Shown here in pieces: positions 12,301-24,900 of a stretch of DNA of 64,000 nucleotides. Position numbers and translations under genes: made by a program. Under the pieces are notes generated by a model. It saw only the letters and a list, made by a program, of their open reading frames with translations. It made no database searches and was not told the DNA's origin. This DNA comes from Balanoglossus misakiensis. Taxonomy: Eukaryota; Hemichordata. Numbering within the stretch: position 1 is the stretch's first letter; each line of letters starts with the position of its first letter. Location of the stretch: positions 6,510,001-6,574,000 of the forward strand of contig CM082588.2 of NCBI GenBank assembly GCA_040954595.2, in the 5' to 3' direction.

Positions 12301-15300
12301 TTCAATGTATGTATACAGTCAAACCCCTGTTAGTGGTCACCTCTATATAGTGGCCACTTTGTTACAGTCCCTGTGCAATTCACATGTGTGTTAATTAACC
12401 TCTATATAAAGGTCACCTCTCTATAAGGGCCAGTTGAGGAAAGTCCATTGACTGGCCACTATAGAGAAGTTTGACTGTATTTATTTATTTATTTATTAAA
12501 AAGAGGCATCTGTATTTACTATTAAAGCCACTGAACATGCGCATGCCAACAGAACCATATCACACTACAACACAGCCAGTCCCTGAAAAAAAAAAATTGG
12601 CCTTTGTCCATTAACCTCTATAGACACAGTTGATGGCCATACTTGTCCTCTTTAAATCTCACAATGTGCCGATAAATCTCTCTCTCTCTGCGGCAACGTG
12701 TCATGACATGCCCCAGCCAGTGAGTAAATCTTTATAACTGTCAGTGGTGATCAAGAATAAGTGCCAATGCCCTGAGTGGTGACCAAGCTTTGCTAGGCAA
12801 TGGACAGCTGAGGGGAAATGGAGTCAATGGTAACAAGTGGCTCTTTAAGAAACTCGGTTACACTGTATAGTCATGATTGAGTGTGACAGACTATAGGCCT
12901 TTAGAATCTATACCGCTGCAATGACTCTGTGCATGTACATGTACTCCACTAAAAATAATGGAGCATTCATTAACAAAATCCTGACATGACTCATGAGTCA
13001 ATGTGGTCAGTCACATTAGCCTGCAATCTTTAACCCTTTCACCACCATGGTTCAGTCCAAACCCATTGTCTCGTATGGTAAAGTTGGACCTTTAAAGAGG
13101 GAACTGGGGGTGAAAAGGGGAGACCTATAGTACACGTTACGTATATTGTATTGTTGTATTGATCCAATAATTAAAATTACCAGCTACATGTACTGAGTGT
13201 AGACAAAATATGCCTTGTTACATTATCAATTTAGGAAGCCCCAAAATATCAAATCCATAAATTCAAATCATGAAATTGTATCGATAAAGCCAACTGCCAG
13301 TGAATTCCAAAGCAATTTAACATACCTGGGTCAGTTGCATATGGTTGAATGGTTTCATACTCTGTCTGTTGCTGTGCGTCGTTGCCGAACTTCTGTAGAC
13401 TGTTCACCCTCTTGGCGTGTTGTTTGCGGAGCTGGAGAAGTCGGATGTAAGAATTGCCGCTCTGAGAGCCATTCGACCTCGTCACCTTCCGGAGAGTGCT
13501 ACCGGAACCGTTGCCGGAGCTCTCGGCCATGTTGTTAGGGGTTACTGTAGTCGGACGGAGCTGCGATACGAATTGTCTTCCGTCGATCGTCTGTTTTTGC
13601 ACCGTGGCCGCTTGCCGATTCGCGGGCACGTCGCTGGCGCGCCTGGGGACGACGTCTCGGTCGCTCTCCCGGGAACTGAGACAGGTGCGGACTTTGTCCC
13701 ACAGCCAGTTGATTTCCTCGTCTGTCGGCGTCTTCTCCAGGGGCGGCCCGTTGTACACGTAGCCCCGCGTTCGGGCGTCGCCGTTTTGCTGGACTTCGCC
13801 CCGCGCCGTCGCCCGGCTATCACTACCACCGCCGCCGTCGGGCTGAGCGACTCCGTTACTCACGGCTGTGGCTTTGCCGGCGCTGCCGTTCTGCGCCATC
13901 ACCGTTCTCCTGGTCGCCGCCACGGGCTGCGGTTTCAACCCCGGCCGCGTCTTGGCCCCCGGAGATTTCCGGGCCGACCCGGCGCTGGCCGAGCGCGGCG
14001 CCTTGACGGACGCCGGGACTTTGGATATGGACAGCGTGGTGGCTGAGAACGGCCGCCTCTTGCCGAGGCCCTCGCCGTTCCCCCGCGGCGTCCTCAGCTC
14101 CTGCGTCAGTTTGCTGTGCTTCTCCCAGTCGGTCCACCGAACGCTCTTCTTCTTCCCGGAGTCCTCGAACGGATCCTGTTTCATCTTGGCAACGTCGATA
14201 CTGTCTCTTAACCGCTGACCTTCCAAGCTCTGCTGCATGTACGTACTCCTGGTAAAAGCACCTCCGTACGTGTTATATTTGTTCATGGGGCTCTTCTTCA
14301 ATATCCCCTTTGGCTGCGTCCCCTGGGGTCTGTCCTGGGTCGAGTCCTCGGGTGTGTCATCCTCCCCGGCCTCGTCAACAAAACTGAGCACCCGTTTTTG
14401 TTCGCTGAAAGTGTCTTGCTTATTTGGTACACTAGCGGGTTTATACTTCTGATATGATCTCTCGCTACCTGACGAGTTTTGTTCAGCATTCGAGTTTCCG
14501 TTCGTCGCTGGTTGGTGGCTTACATGAGTACTGGGTCCCTGCGAGGGAGAACCATTCACTGGATAGTCACTAGTCCTTTGTACTTCACTTGTATTACTAA
14601 CAGTATACGGATAAGTGTTATTCATAAGTCGACTGCTCGTTCCGTATGGATCGTTCAGATTTGTCACGTGGCCACCGACTGTGCCATCTGCCGTCCTCCC
14701 CGGATTGTACTCGTTCCAATTGTACGCGGCTGGGGTGACCGTCACCCCGGTGGCCGAGGTCCTCGCGGAGAACGGCCGTGTGGTTCTCCCAATCAGGTGC
14801 GTGTTGGCGTACGTGCCAGGACTCCCGTACATGGAGGTGTATCTGGCTGACGAACTGACGGTGGATGAGACGGGCATTGTTTGCTGCGGTTTTTGCAAGT
14901 CTAATTTGTCCTCCACGACGTCGGCTTCATTGGTTTCCTCGATGTACAGATCGGCGGTTTCCTTCCACGCCGGCTTGGCCTGCGCGACGGACTGATTGTT
15001 TCCTTGTTCTTGGTTTGCCGACGCGGTCAATGTACTCGACTTTGGTACAAACAGCTTTGTGTCACTCGGCTGTGTTAATGACCCTTCTAGGGTGCTACCA
15101 GTGAAGGTACCAGCAACACTGTAAGTGTTGTATTGTGCGTGCGGTGCTTTGTTGCTTGCAGCGGTGTAGACACTGCCACTGGACGGAATGTGGGCAACGT
15201 GGGTACTTGGCGCGATAAGGGTACTGGGCGGATTATAGGTGGTGGCGGTCGAATTGGTACTTTGCGGAACGCTCCCGTTTCCAGTCCTCTGTAGTGAGTC

Positions 15301-18300
15301 GCTTTTCTCGTCTTGAATCGCGGTACCGTCTAAACTATCGACGCTACACAGACTATTATCGACCTCCTCCTCCACGTGTCCTAGCCTGCTCTCAGTTAAA
15401 ATGGCGTGATTGAAATCCTGCAGCGATTTCTGCTGCTGCACGGCCAGCTGTCGCTGCTGCTCCTGCAGGTGCTGCTCGAAGAGACTCTTGCTGTGCTGCA
15501 GGTTGTGGGCGCTCGTGGACTGCAGCTGTTCATGCTGGGCTCTGTAGGTGGCCGAGTTATACAGATTGGGCGTGGCCGCCGGCCTCCATGGGCTGTACAC
15601 GTGGACGGTGTTCACGGGACTGTACGGGTTGCTCTGGTATTTGGTCCGGTAGTGTGGTATGGAGGAGATCTGGACTGCATTCAACGCCTCCTCAAGGCCG
15701 GGAGTTCTGCTTTTTTCTGCTGCTGACAAGAAAAGAGGAAATAATAGATTGAAATCGGTTTTAAATTTATGAATTTCACACATAACTCTAACAGGTGCAG
15801 AATACATGTAGATGGAGGTCATGCTACATTAAGCTTTACATTAGTGATTTTATGAGTCCTTGACTTCGATACATGTATATACATTTTACATACAGGTATA
15901 TGTATCCCATTGACAAAATTGATCTCAAGTGGTGGGTTCATACCCAAAGCATGTACCAAAGACAAATTAGGACAGTAATAATACAATATTCTCAGTGAAC
16001 CCAACTTGTGACGTTACCACATCAGTTTTATTTTATATGTGAATGACAACAGGAAACATTATCTACTACCAGTCTCACTGAGGACAGCGTCATCAATGTA
16101 CAATGCCATATTGGCTCACAAACAACCTTTCTCAGGGCCAGACTCAGGACACATTGTGGAGGAGAACGTCCTATCCTCCAAAGCCAGCATTTTAACCCTT
16201 TATCCCTCCCACCCTGGGGAATTGGGAGATACATGTACATACATGAATGTAAACTTCCAGTACCGCATGGCCAAAACATGATTAATTGAACTGATGAAAC
16301 AGGTGGCATTTATCCAATGGTAAGGTACATACATGTACACTCCACGTATAAAATCCTTGATTCTGTTAGTAATTTGCATGGAACAATTGAAATGCATCAC
16401 TGTTACCATACACATGTACTGAAGCATGAAACTTTTATTCGTTGTGATTGAACAAAATGTATCAAATTGTCACAGACGGGATGAATGAATACGCTGCACT
16501 ACACTACAGTGAGTAGTATTAACTGGCAGATTATCAATGGCAGTGAAGCATAATCTGAAATCGTTGAGGCAAAGCAAATTGACAAAACTGCCAGTGTTTC
16601 ATGATAGACAGGCCTTCCAAAGCCAGTGGCATTGAATTCTCAAATTAAACAGATTGTTGTCAGGAAAATGTACCGTGTACATAGGATCAACAATATACAT
16701 GTATCTGGGAGATTGAAAGGTAAGATAGACAGGGGTATGAGCATAGGCGGACTAGACCTCGACTGCAGGAGATTGTCGACCTTTACTGCGTACAAACACA
16801 GCGTCACAGAACATACACACACTTCACCATGAGCACAATACCTTGAAACAATAGACTGTAAAAACCACCCACAAGTACCGTTATGTACTTTGGGACGAAC
16901 TATTTTAAGACTAAAATGGAGTTAAATGTGATGTACACTAAAAACACACAGTTGTCAATTCAGTAGCTCCTCGCCGGGATCCTTTGAAGTGGTTACCATG
17001 GTTACCACTTCACACTAATCTTTCTACAATTACACTATAGGACTACAGTGTAGGTTTAATCAAGCAAGGGCCAACTTGGTTGTCAGGGTTATTGACCAAA
17101 ACAACATGAACATCACATCGGTGAAACCACTGTTCATGAATGCAAATTCTTTAAAAAAATCTATGAGTATAAGATTTGAGTCAATGTTTCTTATTAAACA
17201 AATTTGAGTGCAGAAACACCTCACTAATTCTCTCTCTTGCCTTGAGATGTGCCAATCTAACCCTCTAGTAGACTGCTCATTACAGAAGTCTTTTAAAGTT
17301 TGTGGTATGTCTTACGGAGTATAACAGCATGCCAACGTGCGAACATCTTTGTCAACATTTTATGTAACATTCCAGTTGCTATTTGTGGGGTAGTCTTTGA
17401 GAGTTGACCGTGAGCTCACTGGTTTTAGAAGACTGAGAAAACACGAAATTCCATACAAATGCCGTCTTGTATTGTCAAGAACAATGTACTGAAAGAAAAC
17501 TGCTTAGACATCGACAAAAGGTCTACTTTTCGGGGCTCGACAATTTTTTTATCCACTTACCGATTTGGAGAAAGCAAATTCCTGTTAGCGATTACGTACT
17601 TACACTACACCTGAGTGATCTACAGACACCACTCTACAAACACTGAGAGTTCATTGTATCGGTAGCCCTCAGCTCCATGGTGTTAGCAAGCTTTGCCCTA
17701 ATCTCAGTGTACACACGGGTAGGCATACAAACAGAAGCTAAAACAAACTAATATAGCTGGTGATTGGCCATTACATGTAGCTATTTTCCCCCTCCCCTCT
17801 CCTGCCTTGAAATGAGTGCCCCCCCCCCCTTTCCTCCTGTGTTCCCTCCAAACATAGACATTTTGCGAACAAACCAAGCGATCATTCTAGTCTTGAAAAT
17901 GCATACTCGACACACACACACGGAGACCATCGGTATTCGATACTCACCTGAGCCAGTTCTTTTTTGTCTCTGATACTTGACAGTCGCTTCTTGCTGGCGT
18001 CGTTTCCTCTCGGCCAGCGCCTCTTGTCGTCGCTTGATCTCCTTCTGAGCTTCGATTTTCTTCCTCAGCTCGTGAGCCCTGTCAACGCACAAAATATTCC
18101 ACTGTAACGATGCGACGCGTCAACCAACTAATAGACATCGAGCAGTGGTTTCACCACTCGCTCTCATTAATTGCCTTTTTTTTATTATTTCTCCATTGTC
18201 CCGTTTTGATGATCCCACAAAAGACAACAAAGAACTTGATCATTTCAAGCGTCCCCCGCTTTTAATTTAGCCGTCTGACAACAGGGGCCTGATCAATATC

Positions 18301-19973
18301 TCCAACACGCACAAATATTTAGTGATGTCATTCACGACCATTGGGGCGGTTAAACGTCCGTTAATTTGCATCTGACGAGTTCCATCAGCAAACTGTCAGC
18401 CGAGACCTTCTTCGAGACGGCCCAATCGCGGACTGAAAAGGCTACATTTGAGCAAGCTTGACTGGCGATGACTTCCCCATCTCTCACTGATGACTGAACC
18501 ATTTCATTCGAAATCAACCGCGATTTGATTTGCCCAGAACAATAACACCCTGGCAAACTTGACACATTCCCTAAACCCACCTCTGACGCTTTCAGATCCA
18601 CCGCAATAAATTCATTTCCCGTCTATCCCTGTAAAAAGTCCATTATGATCGGAGAGACCCATTAACTAAATTGGGTCTTGTGAAGACGAAGCATAAGCAT
18701 ATTTGCAATAAAATCACCATCCGCTGTGCGTCACGGTACATACATGTACCATACTCCTTATAATAGCTAATATACAATTATGAATTGGTTATGTGGGAAA
18801 GTAAAACATGTTCAAAGCTGTTTCTCACTGGAGGACCCTACTATCCCCTACAAGTTCAGTGAAGATGGTATGACCCAATCAATTTTCTGGTAAGGCCATC
18901 AGGTGACAAAATGGACCGTATAAATGAAGGATGCTGCCTGATTCATTCTTGTCAAATTATTTCAGATAATGTCAATGCTGCAGTCAGCTTAGAGCTACAT
19001 CCATATTTTTCATAGAAGACAAGGTGGGAATCCCCACAGCTGCACAAACCTCACCTAATGTATGAAGCTGAGCATTCGATATCTACTTTGATGTGGTTAC
19101 TTTGCTTGGTACATGCATGCATTCTCTATTTCTACGTACATGTACCACATACTGTGTTTGTGAAGGGATTTTCCGTAAATGCAAAAAACAGGGAAAAATT
19201 CATTACTTACACAATGTGTCGTCTGAGCCAAAATGATGGATGCAAGTACAATTTTCGTGAAACATTTCTTCAGTTCCGTGTATTCTGAAATGGCCTGTGC
19301 TTATAGTGCACAGACTTTGTACTGAAGGAACTTTATACCTTAAATGGTTGTTGCCACTGTCAACAATGCCTTTTAAATGGTTTTTTAATTTGTTCGTCTA
19401 GTCGGGCCGCGAATTATCACCAAGCATGGCTGAAAACCCTGACAATTAATTATAACATACCAGTGTTTTCTGGTATGAGAAGAGTTAGTCATCAATGATA
19501 TCATTACTAATGGGGCACGACTAATGATTAACTTCTAAATATAAACTTCTACAACATTTTAATTATATCCAAAACACAACACTGCACAATATTCAATTTA
19601 ACCCTTCCACCCCCAAATTCCTCTGTAGAGGTCAAATTTCACCATACAAAACAAAAGATTTGGACTAAATCATGGTGGTGATAGGGTTAAATGCATTTCC
19701 ATTTTTTGTCAGCTTCTTTTTGTGGTTGACTTGAGACAAAAGGGACATACATGTATTGTGTATGTTATTAACTGTGACAAGATAAAATTGGAAATATGCT
19801 ACTCTACACTACAGAGGGCAGTATGCCCACTTGTGTCAGTTGGCATGCTGAATACACATTAGGTGTACACATACAAATGCAACTGTCAAGGTCATTGACA
19901 CAATAACGCAGTCCAATCATATGACAATAGTACGGATGAGTGACTAGCAGAAAGTCAAGTTCACATAATTGTT

Positions 19974-20004
<31 letters not shown>

Positions 20005-21519
20005 TAAGGTGGTTGCTACATGATGAATTAGAAACTGACAGATTTTAACTCAGCCAATAAGGCAATTTCCATTTTCCCATCTTACCTTCTTCTTCTGGAG
20101 TTCTCGATGGAGAACTTTCTAGTTTTGTTGTGTATGACAGCTCTCTGCTGTTTACTGAACTCCTTCAGTTGTTCATAATGGTTCTTCTGAAGGTTTCTTA
20201 CCTTCTCACTGATAATGATGATGTTAAGGAAGTTAACAAGAGAGCTACTTATGAATCCCTATGGTTACATTGTATACATGTACAAATATTAATAACATGT
20301 CATTGAGCATCTCAATGCCACCTTTACGCTGGAGCTGACACCAGAAAAAAAATTACAGGTGGCTTATGTAGAGAGAGGAATTTCCATGATGGTTTTCCAT
20401 AGAATCATATACCTTCACCTTTTTTCTCATAACTATTTTTAAGGGTTTCCATGTACATTTTGTATGTATCATATATTATGTTTGTCATTGCACAAATTGC
20501 TCAATAAAGAAAAGTCTTGTTTATTGTCAAAATATCACTCAAAGTATCATAAATACTGGACTGTTAACAATTTGTGTTGATTACCAGTCTTCAGTAGTGG
20601 AGACGGGTCAAGATTGTGGTAACTATGGATAGGGTGTGTATGTGCAATGTGCATGACTGTGTGTGAATCACAATATACATGTACATGTACATATTCATAC
20701 ATGTAAATAATTGTGACCTTACATGTCATGAGTTGATAGATAATTTGGTATGGCTTAACAAATTAGAATAGTTCTAAGCAGATATTGATAACTTATTTCA
20801 TGGACTTCTGAGATTCTGAGAGAGATGTGTTTTAATGTTTGAATGTCTCCCATAGGAGGCTGATATAGATACATGTTATACATGTAGTGATGTACAATGT
20901 CATGTATATTTCGTTGACGTTGCCAGCAAAAATACAGCGTTTTCATAACCATACCGACATGAATGGCCACAAGACCATGTCTATATGGGTAAAATGGTAA
21001 TTTTCCTTTCCGGTCAGGACTCCATTTGGCCCTTTAATGAGTCATCGTGTACAATGTTAGAAGAACACAGGATAGGCTACAGTGTAAGTGAATGCCACAG
21101 TGATATGACACATCCGAGACAGCTTGTCCCAAACTTGTATATTCGAGCAATCGGGTACAGGGATTATACCCTACACTGCTGTGTACAATCTTTATAAGAC
21201 CATGGCAGCACCAGTGACAGAAACATTACTTTACACTATGTACACCGACCTGTCAAACTAAAATTATGAGGTTGAGAATATTTTCTGATTACTGTGTACA
21301 TGTACGTAAATGATTGATAACAATGATCGGGTAACAACGAAACACCGGTATTATGTCAATAAAGGATACGAGTACCCCGAAGCAGCACTCATCGTGGTTT
21401 TCCCGATCTTCTGTGTCCGTCGGAAAATAAATTGGGGTGATTTACAGGTCCATGTTCAAGGCGATCTGCTTCCTTGACAGCACCAAAGCGTCACTAGCAA
21501 ATACAGGAATGTCCGCCAT
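9400..21519 (-). CDS. CEP126: Centrosomal protein CEP126 homologue
   Basis: Nine coding exons keep one frame: 21519-21446, 20208-20086, 18078-17948, 15722-13326, 12232-11996, 10387-10316, 9968-9910, 9576-9524, 9436-9400 (1,060 codons plus stop; vertebrate CEP126 is about 1,100). The N-terminus has an Arg/Lys/Glu-rich helix (TRKFSIENSRRRRAHELRKK, then KIEAQKEIKRRQEALAE) followed by LEEALNAVQ. These match in order the vertebrate CEP126 segment ARKYFVESNRRKK ... LEEALKQIQ. Exon 4 encodes about 800 low-complexity Ser/Thr/Pro/Gln-rich residues. SALSLEEQRILQSLDRLNER is a short C-terminal helix. Known: CEP126 localises to centrosome, pericentriolar satellites and cilium base and supports microtubule organisation and ciliogenesis. 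It is divergent from CEP162. The last two exons are the least certain: the last exon is also open in another frame. Confidence 0.9.
9790..9895. repeat. 32-bp tandem repeat in a CEP126 intron
   Basis: Three units of about 32 bp containing CTATGGCAACTATCATAGCA. On the minus strand each holds GTTGCTATGATAGTTGCCAT, that is, two GTTGC half-sites of the RFX/X-box type in direct orientation. Confidence 0.8.
11505..11522. repeat. Poly-C tract in the large CEP126 intron
   Basis: A run of about 17 C interrupts the 1.6 kb intron between the exons at 11996 and 10387. Similar C runs are at 17818-17828, 28870-28883 and 57499-57508. The rest of this intron shows no recognisable feature. Confidence 0.85.
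12309..12481. mobile_element. MITE with TACAGTCAAAC termini
   Basis: A 170-bp segment in a CEP126 intron begins ATACAGTCAAAC and ends GTTTGACTGTAT, giving about 12-bp terminal inverted repeats. A TA flank is consistent with Tc1/mariner-type insertion. The interior repeats CTCTATATA and GGTCAC/GGCCAC words. No ORF. Confidence 0.8.
13028..13120 (+). repeat. TTAACCCTTTCACC element (copy 2)
   Basis: Same short interspersed family as at 1116: the same first 30 bases, ending near GGGGGTGAAAAGGGG. It lies in the CEP126 intron between the exons at 13326 and 12232. Confidence 0.65.
16985..17012. promoter_or_regulatory. 28-bp near-palindrome resembling an RFX X-box
   Basis: The core GGTTACCATGGTTACC sits in a 28-bp palindrome with only two symmetric mismatches. 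It lies in the CEP126 intron. GTTACC is a good left X-box half-site, but the right half is GGTTAC instead of RGYAAC, so it is an imperfect match. Confidence 0.35.
19598..19695 (-). repeat. TTAACCCTTTCACC element (copy 3, reversed)
   Basis: Reverse-strand copy of the family at 1116 and 13028. Here both ends are TTAACCC-like, supporting a terminal-inverted-repeat structure. Confidence 0.6.
19972..20000. repeat. (TA)n microsatellite
   Basis: About 14 TA units lie 86 bp from the donor of CEP126 exon 2, within the intron. Confidence 0.95.
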
Positions 21520-21902
21520 ATTGTTTTGGTTACAGACTCCACAAGTTAATGGTTTTAATCATGTTAATTTTCCAAATCAAGACTGATTATTCGGAAGATT
21601 ACAAAGGGCGATAATTATAAACAAAATAAAGCACAGGCACTCAAAATAGCGATTTGACGGGATTTTGATTAACGATCGACACTAAGATCTTTCTCATACC
21701 TCCAAAACAGACTAAAGATTTCCTTACAATATACACCAAGTTAGAGGGTTCGGAATCTATTTATATTGCATGATGGGATATGCATGGCGGATAATTTGAT
21801 CAGTGACTTCAGTGCGAGCTACCAACTCCAAATTTTTCTTGGAAAAGTACTTCTTTTGAGGTTCTTTCGTGCGAAACACTTCGCAGAGACATCGGTATTA
21901 AA
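21520..21902. promoter_or_regulatory. Putative bidirectional promoter of CEP126 and CEP162
   Basis: Only 383 bp separate the CEP126 ATG (minus) from the CEP162 ATG (plus). No TATA box suits either gene. A YY1-type consensus CCGCCATATTG (21514-21524) overlaps the CEP126 start. A mirror-image ATGGCGGA lies at 21784-21791 on the plus strand. No canonical RFX X-box was seen here. Promoter activity is inferred from gene layout. Confidence 0.6.
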
Positions 21903-21906
21903 ATGA
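21784..21906 (+). CDS. Upstream ORF overlapping the CEP162 start codon
   Basis: A 40-codon ORF starts with ATGGCGGAT and ends with a TGA that overlaps the CEP162 ATG as ATGA (21903-21906). If transcription begins upstream of 21784, ribosomes would have to reinitiate or leak past it to make CEP162. The peptide resembles nothing I recognise, and its translation is inference. Confidence 0.35.
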   Translation: MADNLISDFSASYQLQIFLGKVLLLRFFRAKHFAETSVLK

Positions 21907-24900
21907 AGAAGAGATTTTCTCAGTCGAGTACGGAAATGGACGAGAAGTTCGAGCAGTTTTTGAAAGAGGTGAGACCGATTTCTTACATGTTTTGATGGTG
22001 GAATTCAAGTTGTGACAAGTGTCAGTTTCAATTTACTAAAGTTTGAAATAAGTCGAGAGAAGGAAAATTACATATCTCATACCCCTTGTTCCCCCTCGAC
22101 CTGTACACATGATGACATTGACAGGATAAAGTGTAGACAGACAGCATTGTAGTGACTCCAGTAAAAATATCAGTACTAGCAACTATGTGATACAGTTGTC
22201 AACAAGAGAAGTCAGCTGATACAGACATGCCCTGTTTATGTGTGTTTCAAAGTAGCAGTTATACTATTGACAAGACAGGTGTTTATGGTTATTGCCGAAC
22301 CGTTGCTAAAATATGTTGAGATTGTTGAATTCCGTATCGTCCATATGATTACTGAATTGTATTATAATATTGTATTAAACTATTATCTGCTACATTTCTT
22401 TCTCTTCCAGTCTTTGTCTGATGTGGAAGATTCAATAGATTCAGACGCCTTGAATTCACTTTTAAGTAGCAGAACATCTGCTCGGGGAAAAGCTAAAGAG
22501 GTACCGTGGTGGATGCAGAGTTCAGATGATGATGACACTGCACGTAAACCAGGTAGAGAAATACGAGATGAAGGATCACTGATATCTGATGAAAGTGTTA
22601 ATCACCGGAAAAGTCCCCTATGGACAACTACATGCTTTTGAAGCACAGAATTATTTTGTTTTACCATATTTGGATTCTATCATTCATAATTGTATAACAT
22701 ATGTTTTGAAGGTGGCAGTAAGAGTTGGTTGAAACCAAAGAAAACTCAAGAAAACATAGAAGAGACACCAAATACAAGACCACAACTGAAAAAACAGGTA
22801 AACACCAAAAATTGCACTTCAAGATGAAGTTTTCAGTTGTATGTGTGGCATCAAGTAGTGATAATTTTTGTTCAAAATGAGATGTACTTTGTATATAACT
22901 TTTATAACAAGCTACAAATTGCACTTGCGTGATTTGCAATTCCGTACTCATAAGATATTTTGTTTTGCAATCTTGCAGAGTTCTGTCAGAGAAGAAGTTG
23001 GAATGAGTAAAGACAGCTTAGAAGAACAGAACAACCACACAGGTAATCATATATACTCTATGATAACATTGTTCACTCTACTGAAAGTAAACCATGAAAG
23101 CTGAGTATAGAAATGTTTTCAAATTTGAAATATGTAACACTAAGAGAAACTTGACATTTCTGTATTCTGACTACAGAAATTGCTGGTGCAGGGAATGACA
23201 AGAAGGTGCCTGTCAGGTAATTGTCTAGTTTTGATCAGTAAATATCAATCTGATTATTATCAGATTTTATGTAATACTCATATAAAACAAATGTTGGTGA
23301 TAAAAATGAAGTGAAGACAAATTCCCTGAAAAATTTTCACAGTGGAACAGAACTGTATGGTTTTCTGCTTATTTTAGAAATAAGAATGTTGTTTATATAC
23401 AGTAATATCACGTTTTTATGATTTCAGATTATCATCTGATGTCTACACAGACAGCACTATGACATCTATGGGCAGAGGTAGGTATAGACATTTTCAAATA
23501 TCCCACCGTAAATTCGGTCTTGACTCATGCTATTTTAGAACTCCTCAGAGCCACCAACATGAAATTGTCATTGTTTTTAACTCTGATTTCGTGTCAGATT
23601 TTGGCCCAAGCCCAGGAGCTGAAACCATGGAAGAAGCAGCAGACAAGGAGAGGTTTTTCAAGGAACTGGAAGAAAAGGAAGGAACGCGGAACATAGACTA
23701 CAGCAGACTGAATAAGGAAACTGATTTGTCAGGAACACTGGGTACGATGCATGGCAGCAGAACATTAGCTGGGTAAGTAGTCGTTGCGTTTAGTAGAAAT
23801 CACTAGATTTTATCAAAAAGGTTCTGTACATATTGAGTAGTCATGATTATGAGTAGGCGTGGCTCACAGATATTCCTTTTTCAATGTGGATGTTTCTATT
23901 AGGATTGAAGAGAAGGATGAAGATATTGACAGCAGTAGTCACCACACAGAAGAGAGAAAACTGCCAGCCAGTCAGTCACCAAAGGTACACATCCATGGTC
24001 GATATGTGGGGGAATACGAGACACTGAAAAAAAAAGATTAGAATGTTGATCTAGTCTTGTTGGAAGCGAAATTACAATCATATTTATATTTAGGAAAGTT
24101 AGAATTATTATAAAAATTTAATGTATAGTATTCGTTGAATTTAATGTGATTGGTTGATTTTATAGGGTGAAGTTCGGCCGCCGTCTACAGCTGGTATGCT
24201 TGCGAAGGGTGAGTACCATTAAATAAAAAGATGTTGGATTTTGTTTCATTAGGAATTACCCCAATTCATTATCTATATCCACCCATCAGGCAGGGCGATA
24301 GGTTTAGGAATAGGATTTGCTGGTATATGCTCAGGGGGTGTCAGTCCTAGAACTGGTCTATAGTTTGAGCAAATTCAATTCATGTATTTCCCTGGTTTCA
24401 GTCGAGTTTTTTATTTTCTTCTAGTGTCACTGTTGGATGACTCGGTTGATTCAAGTTTAGGAACATTAAATTTACCGAAGACAAGTCATGAACGTGATGG
24501 GTCCTCCAATAAAGGTATGTGTGAATAATAAACATTTTGAAAATACTTAGGAGCAGAACAACATAAATAACTTGTCAATAGAAAGTAAAGTAAATCAAAA
24601 TTATGTGAAAAGTGAGCGTTTTTGTCCCTTTGAACTTGATACAGGTTTATTGAACGCTGGGACAGACACACAGATGGAGGCGTTACGAGGATTATACCAT
24701 GATGCTGTCCTGTCACCAACTATGCACTTAGAAGACACGGGAAATGGTAAGTTGGCTGCATTTCACAGATGTCGGTTATGATAGGTGTAGATCACATGTT
24801 CTTTTCCAGGATGCTAACACTGGGTTAATAGGCTGCCTATATTTACCCGCGCACATATGTTTGTGTTTATTTGTTTTCTTCTTCTAGATGCTTTGATGAA

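Noticed and set aside
13417-14218. Plus-strand readings of 88-209 codons in GC-rich sequence
   Set aside because: They are antisense to CEP126 exon 4, whose minus-strand frame is recognised and spans the whole region; high GC lowers stop frequency.
18350-18601. 83-codon minus-strand reading in a CEP126 intron
   Set aside because: No fitting splice sites and phase for inclusion in CEP126, and no recognisable domain.
21240-21902. Canonical RFX X-box in the CEP126/CEP162 promoter
   Set aside because: Only half-sites such as GGTAACAAC and GGTTAC are present; none pairs at the right spacing.
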